Positions 9,083 to 18,053 of a stretch of 40,164 bases of DNA are shown piece by piece. The stretch comes from Lutibacter flavus. GTDB lineage: Bacteria > Bacteroidota > Bacteroidia > Flavobacteriales > Flavobacteriaceae. How positions within the stretch are numbered: the stretch's first letter is position 1; each line of letters opens with the position of its first letter. The translations under genes were made by a program, and so were the position numbers. Location of the stretch: NCBI GenBank assembly GCA_945903795.1, contig CAMDPE010000003.1, forward strand, positions 1 through 40,164. Direction: 5' to 3'. The notes under the pieces are model-generated. The model ran no database searches. It was not told the DNA's origin and saw nothing but the letters and a program-made list of their open reading frames with translations.

Positions 9083-10393
9083 ATGAAGACCATAGATTAT
9101 ATTCCAACCTCAAAAATTTCACGGGCTTCAAAATTGATGCAAACAGGCGCCAAAGTGGGCGTTAATTACCTAAAATTTTACGGCGACAAAATGATCAATT
9201 CTGAAGTTGATGCCAAAGAAAGATTGAACAAATCGAATGCGGCCGATATTTATGACGGACTTAAAAACCTGAAGGGAAGTGCTTTAAAAGTTGCGCAAAT
9301 GCTGAGCATGGAAAAAAACATATTGCCTAGCGCTTATGTTGAAAAGTTTTCCCTGGCGCAGTTTTCTGTTCCGCCATTGTCTCCGGCCTTGGTGCTAAAA
9401 ACTTTTAAACGGTATTTTGGAAAATCACCCAACGAAATTTATGATACTTTTAATGCGTCATCAGTAAATGCCGCAAGTATCGGTCAGGTTCATAGAGCTG
9501 AAAAAGACGGTAAAAAACTGGCGGTAAAAATTCAATATCCCGGCATTGCAGGAAGCATTTCTTCCGATTTGGCGATGGTGAAACCTATTGCGATGAGTAT
9601 GTTCAACATCAAAGGAAAAGGTTCCGACCGCTATTTTAAGGAAGTTGAAGACAAATTGATTGAAGAAACTAATTATTTATTGGAAATTAAACAAAGCAAA
9701 GAAATTTCAAAAGCTTGCGCGCACATTCCAAATTTACTTTTCCCAACTTATTATGAAGCGCTTTCAACCGAGCAAATCATCACAATGGATTGGATGACCG
9801 GATTGCATCTTTCTGAATTTACGAAAGAAAATACAGATCAGGAAAAGTCAGACAAATTGGGCCAGGCCTTGTGGGATTTTTTCATGTATCAAATTCATGT
9901 GCTTAAAAAAGTGCATGCAGATCCGCATCCGGGAAATTTTCTGATCACAAAAAATACAGAATTAATTGCCCTCGATTTTGGTTGTATCAAAGAAATACCA
10001 AACGATTTTTATGTGCCTTATTTTGAATTGGTGAATCCTGAAATGATCAACAATCCGACTATTTTCAGAGAAAAACTCTTCGAATTGGAGATTTTACGGG
10101 AAGATGATTCAAAAGAAGAAATCGTGTTTTTTACTGGAATGTTTCATGAAATGCTGACCTTGTTTACGCAACCTTTTCAGCAGGAAGAATTTGATTTTTC
10201 TGATTCAGTTTTCTTTCAAAAAATTGCCTCGTTGGCTGAAAGTTATGCAAAAAGCACCGAGTTAAAGAATATGAACGGAAACCGGGGTTCCAAACATTTT
10301 ATTTACATCAACAGAACGTTTTTCGGACTGTATAATTTAATGTACGATTTAAAAGCGCAGCACGTAATGATCAACAGTTATAAAACGCTTTAA
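9083..10393 (+). CDS. AarF/ABC1/UbiB family atypical kinase
   Basis: ALKVAQMLSM, NAASIGQVHRAEKDGKKLAVKIQYPGIAGSISSDL, VHADPHPGNFLI, ALDFGCIKEIP: the characteristic UbiB/ABC1 motifs. Confidence 0.93.
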   Translation: MKTIDYIPTSKISRASKLMQTGAKVGVNYLKFYGDKMINSEVDAKERLNKSNAADIYDGLKNLKGSALKVAQMLSMEKNILPSAYVEKFSLAQFSVPPLSPALVLKTFKRYFGKSPNEIYDTFNASSVNAASIGQVHRAEKDGKKLAVKIQYPGIAGSISSDLAMVKPIAMSMFNIKGKGSDRYFKEVEDKLIEETNYLLEIKQSKEISKACAHIPNLLFPTYYEALSTEQIITMDWMTGLHLSEFTKENTDQEKSDKLGQALWDFFMYQIHVLKKVHADPHPGNFLITKNTELIALDFGCIKEIPNDFYVPYFELVNPEMINNPTIFREKLFELEILREDDSKEEIVFFTGMFHEMLTLFTQPFQQEEFDFSDSVFFQKIASLAESYAKSTELKNMNGNRGSKHFIYINRTFFGLYNLMYDLKAQHVMINSYKTL

Positions 10394-10402
10394 AATTGCG
10401 AA

Positions 10403-10705
10403 ATGACTGCCGTTGATTACATTGCCGACAAAGAGTTGAACGCCATTGCAATTGACCGAATTATTGAAATGGCCTGGGAAGACAGAACACCTTTCGAGGC
10501 CATTCAATTTCAGTTTGGCCTGGCCGAAAAAGAAGTGATTAAATTGATGCGAAATCAATTAAAATTAACCAGTTTTAATTTGTGGCGCAAAAGGGTCAAT
10601 AGCAAAATTAGCCAGAAACATCTAAAAAAAAGAAGCGAAGAAATTACCCGTTTTAAATGTTCCAGACAACGGACCATCAGCCTTAACAAAATTTCAAAAC
10701 GTTAG
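10403..10705 (+). CDS. TIGR03643/DUF2805 family protein
   Basis: IDRIIEMAWEDRTPFEAIQFQFGLAEKEVIKLMRNQLKLTSFNLWRKRVNSKISQKHLKKR fits this small family. Confidence 0.85.
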   Translation: MTAVDYIADKELNAIAIDRIIEMAWEDRTPFEAIQFQFGLAEKEVIKLMRNQLKLTSFNLWRKRVNSKISQKHLKKRSEEITRFKCSRQRTISLNKISKR

Positions 10706-10726
10706 AGACCCAATAAATTAACGCAA

Positions 10727-11362
10727 ATGCATTTAACACAAAACGACATCAAAAATCTGGAACGCGTTAAAAGGCTCAATTTAATCAATTCAATTACCGG
10801 CATAAAACCCGCAAATTTGATTGGTACAATTTCGTCAAAACAAGAAACAAATTTGGCCATTTTTAGTTCGGTGATGCATTTGGGAAGCGACCCCGCGCTA
10901 TTGGGTTTTGTTTTACGTCCGGCCCAGGACGTTCCAAGACATACATTTGAAAACATTATGGAAAATGGGTTTTACACCATCAACCACGTGCAAACTTCTT
11001 TTATTGAAAAAGCGCATTACACCTCCACAAAATTTAAAAAGGAAGAATCTGAATTTGAAAAATGCCAGTTGACCGAAGAATATATTGCCGATTTTAAAGC
11101 GCCGTTTGTGAAAGAAAGCACCATAAAACTGGGGATGAAGTTTGTGGAAAGCATTCCGATAAAATTGAACAATACCCTTTTAATCATTGGGGAAATAGTG
11201 CATTTAATTATTCCAAACACCGCTATCGATGCCAATGGTTATATGGATCTTGGACTGTTGGAGAATGTTGGGATTTCCGGACTCAACAGTTATTATAAAT
11301 TGGAAAAAATAACCGATTTTCCTTTTGCGCGACCAAATGAATTGCCCAACTTTTCTGAATAA
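10727..11362 (+). CDS. Flavin reductase family protein (FMN-binding split barrel)
   Basis: LIGTISSKQETNLAIFSSVMHLGSDPALLGFVLRP...HTFENIMENGFYTINHV resembles flavin reductase-like FMN-binding domains. Confidence 0.85.
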   Translation: MHLTQNDIKNLERVKRLNLINSITGIKPANLIGTISSKQETNLAIFSSVMHLGSDPALLGFVLRPAQDVPRHTFENIMENGFYTINHVQTSFIEKAHYTSTKFKKEESEFEKCQLTEEYIADFKAPFVKESTIKLGMKFVESIPIKLNNTLLIIGEIVHLIIPNTAIDANGYMDLGLLENVGISGLNSYYKLEKITDFPFARPNELPNFSE

Positions 11363-11432
11363 AAACCCTTTAAACTAACTTTTCTTCTTTTTTAGTGTGA
11401 TGTTTGTGACCTGTATTTTGCGATAAAACGCC

Positions 11433-11440
11433 TATATTTG
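11433..11440 (+). promoter_or_regulatory. Candidate -7 element (TATATTTG) upstream of moeA
   Basis: Matches TAnnTTTG, 21 bp before ATG at 11462. No convincing -33 TTG at optimal spacing. Confidence 0.4.
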
Positions 11441-11461
11441 TTGCTTATAATTTTACACCAA

Positions 11462-12661
11462 ATGGACTTAATCAACGTAAAAGAAGCTTTAGAAATCGTA
11501 TTAAAGAATTCCGAAAATTTTGGCATCGAAGAAGTGGATTTTTTAAATTCGTCAGGCCGCGTTTTAAAGGAATCCATTTTTGCCGATCGCGATTTTCCGC
11601 CGTTTGACAGGGTAAGTATGGACGGAATTGCCATTTCCTCAGAAGCTTTTAGCAACGGACAAAGAACATTTAAAATTGAAGGAATTCAGGCTGCCGGAAG
11701 TGAGCAATTAACGATCCAAAATACGTCAAATTGTATGGAAGCGATGACCGGCTCAGTACTTCCAAAAAACACCGATACAGTCATTCAATATGAATTGTTG
11801 ACCATTGAAAACGGAATTGCCACAGTAAATTCAGAAGCTGTAAAAAGTTTTCAAAATATCCATTTAAAAGGAACCGACAAAAAACAAGGCGATTTGCTGA
11901 TAAATGAAAACACGCTCATTTCTCCTGCCGAAATAGGAATTTTTGCCACCGTTGGAAAAACGACTGTGAAAGTCGCGAAACAGCCAAAAGTCATCGTCGT
12001 TTCTACAGGTAATGAATTGGTTGAAGTTGGCGAAATTCCGGCTGACCATCAAATCAGAAGAAGCAATGTTTTTACCTTGGTTTCCCTGTTGGAAAAACTG
12101 CAAATAAAAGCAGAAACCTTGCATATTTTGGATGATAAAAAAGTGCTGTTGACCAAAATTGAATCCTTGCTGGCAACCTATGATGTGTTGATTTTCAGTG
12201 GCGCGGTTTCCAAAGGAAAATTCGATTTTATTCCTGAAGTTTTGGATCAATTGGGCGTAAAAAAACTTTTTCACGAAGTAAAACAACGTCCGGGAAAACC
12301 ATTTTGGTTTGGTAAAAAAGATAAAAAAACAGTTTTTGCTTTCCCTGGAAATCCGGTCTCAACTTTTGTAAATTGCGTAAAATATTTTTATCCGTGGCAT
12401 TATAAATCCGTTGGATTGAATTTTGAAAACAAGCACCAGGCAATTCTTAGCGAAGATTTCTATTTTAAACCCGAACTTACCTATTTTTTACAGGTGAAAT
12501 TAAATCAGGTTGAAGGCAAATTAATGGCAACGCCCATTTCAGGAAAAGGTTCTGGCGATTTGGCCAATTTGGCTGAAGCCGATGCTTTTTTGGAATTGCC
12601 GGATAATCGCAGTAATTTTACCAAAGGAGAAGTTTTTCCTGTAATTATTTATCGACAGTAA
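11462..12661 (+). CDS. moeA: Molybdopterin molybdotransferase MoeA
   Basis: MDLINVKEALEIVLKN; DFPPFDRVSMDGIAI; MTGSVLPKNTDTVIQYE; VIVVSTGNELVEVGE; VKQRPGKPFWFG; FAFPGNPVSTFV. ATG at 11462 is preferred over 11438, which overlaps the -7 element. Confidence 0.95.
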   Translation: MDLINVKEALEIVLKNSENFGIEEVDFLNSSGRVLKESIFADRDFPPFDRVSMDGIAISSEAFSNGQRTFKIEGIQAAGSEQLTIQNTSNCMEAMTGSVLPKNTDTVIQYELLTIENGIATVNSEAVKSFQNIHLKGTDKKQGDLLINENTLISPAEIGIFATVGKTTVKVAKQPKVIVVSTGNELVEVGEIPADHQIRRSNVFTLVSLLEKLQIKAETLHILDDKKVLLTKIESLLATYDVLIFSGAVSKGKFDFIPEVLDQLGVKKLFHEVKQRPGKPFWFGKKDKKTVFAFPGNPVSTFVNCVKYFYPWHYKSVGLNFENKHQAILSEDFYFKPELTYFLQVKLNQVEGKLMATPISGKGSGDLANLAEADAFLELPDNRSNFTKGEVFPVIIYRQ

Positions 12662-12698
12662 TTCGCCATTGCCTAGGCAGTGAAGCAATCTTTCACTT

Positions 12699-13178
12699 AT
12701 GGAAAATAAATTTTCTCATATCAATAAAAAAAATCAGCCAAAAATGGTTGATGTTGGCGATAAAAAAGTCACCAACCGCGCGGCAACCGCAAAAGCAACG
12801 ATGTTTTTGGGCGCAGACATTATTGCGCATTTTGAAGACAAAGAGTTAATCACCAAAAAAGGCCCGGTTTTCCAAACTGCGATTATTGCCGGAATTCAGG
12901 CGGTTAAAAAAACTTCGGAACTGATTCCAATGTGCCATCCTTTGTTAATTAACGGCATCGATATTGACATTGAAATTACGGACAGGGAAAATATAGAAAT
13001 TTTATGCACGGTTACTATGGAAGGAAAAACCGGTGTTGAAATGGAAGCGTTAACTGGCGCGACTGTTGCTGCACTCACCGTTTATGATATGTGTAAATCC
13101 ATTTCGCAAAAAATGGTGATTAAAGAAGTGAAACTGCTTAAGAAATCTGGCGGAAAAAGCGAACTAAAAAATGAGTAA
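12699..13178 (+). CDS. moaC: Cyclic pyranopterin monophosphate synthase MoaC
   Basis: MVDVGDKKVTNRAATAKATM; IAGIQAVKKTSELIPMCHPL; VEMEALTGATVAALTVYDMCKSISQKM. Confidence 0.97.
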   Translation: MENKFSHINKKNQPKMVDVGDKKVTNRAATAKATMFLGADIIAHFEDKELITKKGPVFQTAIIAGIQAVKKTSELIPMCHPLLINGIDIDIEITDRENIEILCTVTMEGKTGVEMEALTGATVAALTVYDMCKSISQKMVIKEVKLLKKSGGKSELKNE

Positions 13179-14286
13179 GCATCAAAAACATACGAAACTT
13201 AAATTAAGGGACAACGACAATTTTGCGCCGAATGAAATTGCCATTGTGGGTACAAAATGCAGCGTTATTTCAAATTTGGTTCAGCAGGTTTCCGAGAAAT
13301 TGGGAATGTATAAATTGGCGTATCTGGACGCTTCCCACAGTGAAGAAATCGAAGGAAAAAAGTTTGATTCTTTTACTTTTAATGCCAATGAAACCCTTGC
13401 TGTTTCAGAAAAATATGTGATAAACAAATTCAATCAGCGCGTGCAATTTTCTCAGCACGATTTGGTGTTTATCAACGGAAATCATTTTGAAGGCGCCAAA
13501 CAAATTCTAATTTTAGACCAAGAGAAAGAGGCCTCTGTGTTGAAAAGATTGGATCAGTTAAACAACATTCAGTTTGTCATCAAATTAACCGATGACGCCA
13601 AGTATTTCAATTTTTTGGAAGAAAAAAATCCGCAGATAAAAAACTTACTGTGTTATCATATTACTGAAATAGACAAGATTTCAAATCATATCGAAAATTT
13701 AATCAAGGAAAAAATAGCGCCCGTTCACGGATTGGTTTTGGCCGGCGGAAAAAGCACCAGAATGGGAACCGACAAGGGCACGCTTAACTTTTATGGTAAA
13801 AATCAGCGTGATGTGGCCATTGAATTGCTGGAAAAGAACCATTTAAAAGCATATTTGTCTGTTAGAGAAGAACAAGAAATAGGAATTGAAAACAAAATCA
13901 CCGACAAGTTTATTGGTTTGGGGCCTTTTGGCGCCATTTGTTCCGCGTTTCAGGAAAATCCGGATGTCGCTTGGCTGGTTTTGGCAACCGACTTGCCTTT
14001 TGTGAACGATGAAGTAATTAAATTGTTGCTAAAACACAGAAATCCATCAAAAGTGGCCACTGCCATAAAAGGAAAAAACAGTCAGTTTCCTGAGCCTTTG
14101 ATTACCATTTGGGAACCAAAAAGTTATACCTTATTGCTCAATTATTTGGCGCAGGGCTATTCTTGCCCGCGGAAAGTTTTGCTCAATTCCGATATAGAAA
14201 TTGTTGAAGTTGATGATGATTTCATCAGAAACATCAATACACCAGAAGAATTTAACGCGGCCCACAAAGAAATAAACGAGGAATAA
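13171..14286 (+). CDS. mobA: MobA-like molybdenum cofactor nucleotidyltransferase with ~185-aa MobB-like N-terminal extension
   Basis: C-terminal half HGLVLAGGKSTRMGTDKG...LGPFGAICSAFQ...LVLATDLPFV is MobA-type. N-terminal half starts with IAIVGTKCSVISNLVQQVSEKL where MobB would carry its P-loop. Overlaps moaC by 8 bp. Confidence 0.87.
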   Translation: MSKHQKHTKLKLRDNDNFAPNEIAIVGTKCSVISNLVQQVSEKLGMYKLAYLDASHSEEIEGKKFDSFTFNANETLAVSEKYVINKFNQRVQFSQHDLVFINGNHFEGAKQILILDQEKEASVLKRLDQLNNIQFVIKLTDDAKYFNFLEEKNPQIKNLLCYHITEIDKISNHIENLIKEKIAPVHGLVLAGGKSTRMGTDKGTLNFYGKNQRDVAIELLEKNHLKAYLSVREEQEIGIENKITDKFIGLGPFGAICSAFQENPDVAWLVLATDLPFVNDEVIKLLLKHRNPSKVATAIKGKNSQFPEPLITIWEPKSYTLLLNYLAQGYSCPRKVLLNSDIEIVEVDDDFIRNINTPEEFNAAHKEINEE

Positions 14287-14303
14287 ATCCATTTTGACCA
14301 CAC

Positions 14304-15383
14304 ATGAACTTCAATAGAGAAACCTATTTTTTGCGTCAGACAACCTTGCCGGAAATTGGTAAGTCCAAGCAAGCGCTGTTGCAACAAGCAAAAGTGCTGG
14401 TGATTGGTTGTGGCGGATTGGGAAGTCCGGTTGCCGTTTATTTGGCGGCAAGCGGTGTTGGAGAATTGCATTTGGTTGATTATGATACGGTTTCAGTTTC
14501 AAATTTGCACCGTCAGGTTTTTTATAAAAAGGAAGATGTTCAGCAGCCAAAAGTGGAAGTGCTGGCCAATGAAATAAGGAAAAGAACGCCTTTCACCAAA
14601 GTTTCTGTAACCAATGAAGCAGTCACTAAAAATTCCATTTTGGCATTGATTTCAGGCTTTGATGTGGTGGTAGATGGGACCGACAATTTACAGGTGAAAT
14701 ATTTAATCAATGATGCCTGCGTTTTGGCTAAAAAACCGCTGGTTTACGGCTCTTTATATAAATTCGACGGCTATGCGGCAACTTTTAATGTGTTGGGTGA
14801 AGATGGTTATTACAGCTGTAATTTACGGGATGCATTCCCCAAAATTGCCACCGATATTCCCAACTGCGAAGAAGCCGGAACGATGAATCCCATAGTTGGG
14901 ATGATTGCGCTTTTGCAGACAAATGAAGTAATCAAATTAATCACTAAAACGGGTAAATTGCTTACAAACAAATTGCTGATTTACAACGCATTGGAGAATT
15001 CTCAGTTCAAAATGAAACTGAAGAAAAACAACGCTTTAGACATACAATCTATTTTTGAAAAATCAAATTATCTTGCTGAAACCTGCGAAAATCAAGATCC
15101 TTCTTTGCTGATTTCTGCTTCTGAATTAAAAGAAAAAATTGACGATTCAACTTTAGAAATTGTGAGTGTACTTAACAATTCAGAAGAATTTATTCCGTTT
15201 AAAGTGCATCAAAAAATGCCATACAATGCTTTTGATGTTGAAAATTTTCAACCAAATTTTAAAAAACACTACGTAATTGTTTGCAAAAAGGGAATCACCA
15301 GCTATGAAATTACTTTAAAACTAAAAGAAAAATATCCATTGCTTTCAGTCGTTAGTTTGTCTGAAGGCATCATAAATTATTAA
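14304..15383 (+). CDS. moeB: ThiF/MoeB family adenylyltransferase with C-terminal rhodanese-like domain
   Basis: VLVIGCGGLGSPVAVYLAASGVGELHLVDYDTVSVSNLHRQVFY...VDGTDNLQVKYLINDAC; C-terminal VIVCKKGITSYEITLKLKEKYP (CxxGxxS rhodanese-like loop). Confidence 0.93.
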   Translation: MNFNRETYFLRQTTLPEIGKSKQALLQQAKVLVIGCGGLGSPVAVYLAASGVGELHLVDYDTVSVSNLHRQVFYKKEDVQQPKVEVLANEIRKRTPFTKVSVTNEAVTKNSILALISGFDVVVDGTDNLQVKYLINDACVLAKKPLVYGSLYKFDGYAATFNVLGEDGYYSCNLRDAFPKIATDIPNCEEAGTMNPIVGMIALLQTNEVIKLITKTGKLLTNKLLIYNALENSQFKMKLKKNNALDIQSIFEKSNYLAETCENQDPSLLISASELKEKIDDSTLEIVSVLNNSEEFIPFKVHQKMPYNAFDVENFQPNFKKHYVIVCKKGITSYEITLKLKEKYPLLSVVSLSEGIINY

Positions 15384-17153
15384 ATGCAACATCCATTAGA
15401 ATTTTATACCGCTGAAAAAGCGCGTTTTGAGCAGGAATATAAAACGTTAAAAAAGCAATTGGCAATGTCAAGTTCCTTGCGGCTGCTCGTTTTTTTAACG
15501 GCAGTTGCCGGCATTTATTTCTTTTTTGGCGATGCAAAAGTCATGATTTATATTGTGGTGATTGCCGCAATTTTGTTCATTTATTTATTGAACAAGCATG
15601 TCAAATTGCAATATAAAAGCAATCTCAATAAAGCCTTACTTGAAATTAACAACACAGAAATTAAAGTCTTGAACAGGGACTATTTTTCCTTGAATAGCGG
15701 AACCGAATTTATAAATCCCGCACATCCCTTCAGTTATGATATTGATTTGTTTGGCAAAGGTTCTTTTTTTCAATATGCCAACCGAACAGTCACCAATGAA
15801 GGCAGACAGGAGTTTGTTGATTTATTGACGAATAACGATATTTTAAATATTGAAAATAAGCAACAAAGCATTCAGGAATTGAGTAAAAAACCCAAATGGC
15901 GCCAGCAATTTTCTGCTTTGGCAAGTTTGGTGAAAGTGGAGCATCCTGCAAAGGAAATAGTGAATTGGATACACAATTATAAATCGGTATTTCCTAAATT
16001 TTTATCTTTTTTACCAACGCTTTTTTCAATAATTTCATTGGTGTTCATTGTGCTAATTGCGATGCAAATGATTGCTGACCAAATACTGTTAATTTGGATT
16101 TTTGTCGGAATGGGAATTTCTGGCGCTTATTACAACAAAGTCAATGAATTGTATAAAGAGGCGAGCAATGCCAAAGACACTTTTAAGCAATACCATAAAT
16201 TGTTGGGAGAAATTGAAACAGCCTCATTTGAATCACAAATTTTGAAGGAAAAGCAACAAGAAATTCAAACGGAATCCCAGAAAGCATCTTTCATTTTCGG
16301 CAAATTTTCTAAAATACTGGACGCTTTTGACCAGCGAAATAACCTAATCATTGGCTCTTTTGGCAATGTTCTTTTATTGCGTGATTTAAAATTGGCCCAT
16401 AATCTGGAAAAATGGATGGACAGTTATAAAACCAAAGTGGCGGATTGGATCAATGTGATTGCTTTTTTTGATGCGCAAAATTCACTGGCTAATTTTGCTT
16501 TTAACCATCCAAATTATGTTTTTCCCGTAATTGTGCAACAAAAAAATGTAATTGCTGCCCAGAATTTAGGACATCCATTATTGAAGGTTTTGCAACGTGT
16601 TGACAATGATTTTACCATTGAAAACCAGCAATTTTTTATTGTTACGGGTGCAAATATGGCTGGAAAAAGCACTTTTTTACGAACGGTTTCCTTGTCTATA
16701 GTGATGGGAAATATGGGGCTGCCGGTTTGTGCGTCAGCATTCAATTATGCGCCCATAAAATTGATTACCAGTATGCGAACTTCAGATTCTTTAGCCGACA
16801 ATGAATCGTATTTCTTTTCTGAATTGAAACGGTTAAAATTTATTGTTGACGAAATTAAAAATGAAGATTATTTTATCATTTTGGATGAAATTTTAAAAGG
16901 AACAAACAGCACGGACAAAGCGATTGGCTCGAAAAAATTTGTCCAGAAGTTGGTGAGTTCAAAATCGACCGGAATTATCGCCACGCATGATTTAAGTTTG
17001 TGCGAAATAGAAAAGGAAATGCCAGAGGTGCAAAACTATTATTTTGATGCTGAAATTATCAATGACGAATTGTTTTTCGATTACAAACTGAAAGAAGGAA
17101 TATGCAAAAATATGAATGCCTCATTTTTGTTGAAGAAAATGGAAATTATATAG
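15384..17153 (+). CDS. MutS-family ATPase with predicted transmembrane segments, lacking a recognisable mismatch-binding domain I
   Basis: Walker A FIVTGANMAGKSTFLRTV, Walker B YFIILDEILKGTNSTDKA, IATHD motif as in MutS domain V. Hydrophobic stretches RLLVFLTAVAGIYFFFGDAKVMIYIVVIAAILFIYLL and TLFSIISLVFIVLIAMQMIADQILLIWIFVGMGISG. Confidence 0.85.
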   Translation: MQHPLEFYTAEKARFEQEYKTLKKQLAMSSSLRLLVFLTAVAGIYFFFGDAKVMIYIVVIAAILFIYLLNKHVKLQYKSNLNKALLEINNTEIKVLNRDYFSLNSGTEFINPAHPFSYDIDLFGKGSFFQYANRTVTNEGRQEFVDLLTNNDILNIENKQQSIQELSKKPKWRQQFSALASLVKVEHPAKEIVNWIHNYKSVFPKFLSFLPTLFSIISLVFIVLIAMQMIADQILLIWIFVGMGISGAYYNKVNELYKEASNAKDTFKQYHKLLGEIETASFESQILKEKQQEIQTESQKASFIFGKFSKILDAFDQRNNLIIGSFGNVLLLRDLKLAHNLEKWMDSYKTKVADWINVIAFFDAQNSLANFAFNHPNYVFPVIVQQKNVIAAQNLGHPLLKVLQRVDNDFTIENQQFFIVTGANMAGKSTFLRTVSLSIVMGNMGLPVCASAFNYAPIKLITSMRTSDSLADNESYFFSELKRLKFIVDEIKNEDYFIILDEILKGTNSTDKAIGSKKFVQKLVSSKSTGIIATHDLSLCEIEKEMPEVQNYYFDAEIINDELFFDYKLKEGICKNMNASFLLKKMEII

Positions 17154-17202
17154 AAATTTCTATATCTTAAATTATTCATTTTTAATCATTCATTATTCAT
17201 TA

Positions 17203-17625
17203 TTACGGATGTGAATTCACCCAAACTTCACCATCGTTAAAATGCTCTTTTTTCCAGATGGGAACTGTTTCTTTTAGGGTATCAATGGCAAATTCACAAG
17301 CTTCAAAAGCTGCTTTTCTGTGTGCGGACGAAACCGCGATAATTACGGGAATATCTCCAATTCGCAATTCACCAACCGCATGATGAATGGCTATTTTATG
17401 GATTTGAAACTTTGCCAAAGCCAAATCTGCAATTTTTTGCATTTCCTTTAAAGCCATTGGTTCGTAAGAACTGAAATCCAATAAGGAAACCTCCTTATTT
17501 TTTGTTGAATTCCGAACAGTACCCACAAATACGGCAATGCCGCCACAAGTAGCATCCTGCACAAAATCGTAACAATCCTGAACCATTAATTTTTCCGAAG
17601 TAATTAAAACAGCGGTGTTTTTCAT
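17203..17625 (-). CDS. moaE: Molybdopterin synthase catalytic subunit MoaE
   Basis: GGIAVFVGTVRNSTKNKEV..LDFSSYEPMALKEM...HHAVGELRIGDIPVIIAVSSAHRKAAFEAC..AIDTLKETVPIWKKE. Confidence 0.96.
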   Translation of the reverse strand: MKNTAVLITSEKLMVQDCYDFVQDATCGGIAVFVGTVRNSTKNKEVSLLDFSSYEPMALKEMQKIADLALAKFQIHKIAIHHAVGELRIGDIPVIIAVSSAHRKAAFEACEFAIDTLKETVPIWKKEHFNDGEVWVNSHP

Positions 17626-17662
17626 AATTAATTTTTTAATTTCCTCTCGGGATCCGGCGGCT

Positions 17663-17905
17663 TTATCCTCCGCTTACCGGCGGAATGATTGCCACCACAT
17701 CATTTTCTTTTAAAACCAAATCATCTTCGGCATATTCCTCATTTACGGCAATGGCAAATTCATCGATGTTTTTTAATTTTGAATATTTCAACAGCAATTC
17801 TTTTTTTAATGCCAACACAGTTTCTTCCGAATTCAATTCGTAAAAAATTGAATTTTCACCTACCAAATCTGTAGCAATTCCAAAAAATAACAGTTGAATT
17901 TTCAT
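17663..17905 (-). CDS. moaD: Molybdopterin synthase sulfur-carrier subunit MoaD
   Basis: 80-aa ubiquitin-like protein, MKIQLLFFGIATDLVGENS...LKENDVVAIIPPVSGG with C-terminal GG. Confidence 0.94.
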   Translation of the reverse strand: MKIQLLFFGIATDLVGENSIFYELNSEETVLALKKELLLKYSKLKNIDEFAIAVNEEYAEDDLVLKENDVVAIIPPVSGG

Positions 17906-17984
17906 GGCTTAAATTTCAGCAAAAATAAATTATTTCTGCCTAAAAAAGGCGATTCATTTAAAATACATCTAAATAATCAATTGC

Positions 17985-17998
17985 GTGATGAATATCAC
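17985..17998. promoter_or_regulatory. CRP/FNR-like palindrome GTGAT-GAAT-ATCAC
   Basis: Perfect 5-4-5 inverted repeat (TTGCGTGATGAATATCACAAAA) in the intergenic region between divergent moaD and the FeS-NrfD gene; resembles half-sites of the CRP/FNR superfamily. Confidence 0.5.
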
Positions 17999-18019
17999 AA
18001 AACTAATTTTTACATTCGT

Positions 18020-18027
18020 TAAATTTG
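18020..18027 (+). promoter_or_regulatory. Candidate -7 element (TAAATTTG) for the FeS-NrfD/molybdoenzyme operon
   Basis: Matches TAnnTTTG and lies 26 bp before the ATG at 18054; no clear -33 TTG. Confidence 0.35.
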
Positions 18028-18053
18028 TTATAGTTCAAAATATTTTCAAAAAT

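Noticed and set aside
11396-11410. TGTGA..TGTGA direct repeat upstream of moeA, considered as a CRP site
   Set aside because: It is a direct, not inverted, repeat and does not match a CRP/FNR dimer site.
11864-12286. 140-aa minus-strand ORF opposite moeA
   Set aside because: Phe/Gln/Asn-rich composition typical of antisense of an A/T-rich gene; moeA on the plus strand is unambiguous.
17154-17202. attcatt-rich short tandem repeats between convergent mutS-like and moaE genes
   Set aside because: Low-complexity A/T sequence; no regular array or hairpin good enough to call a terminator.
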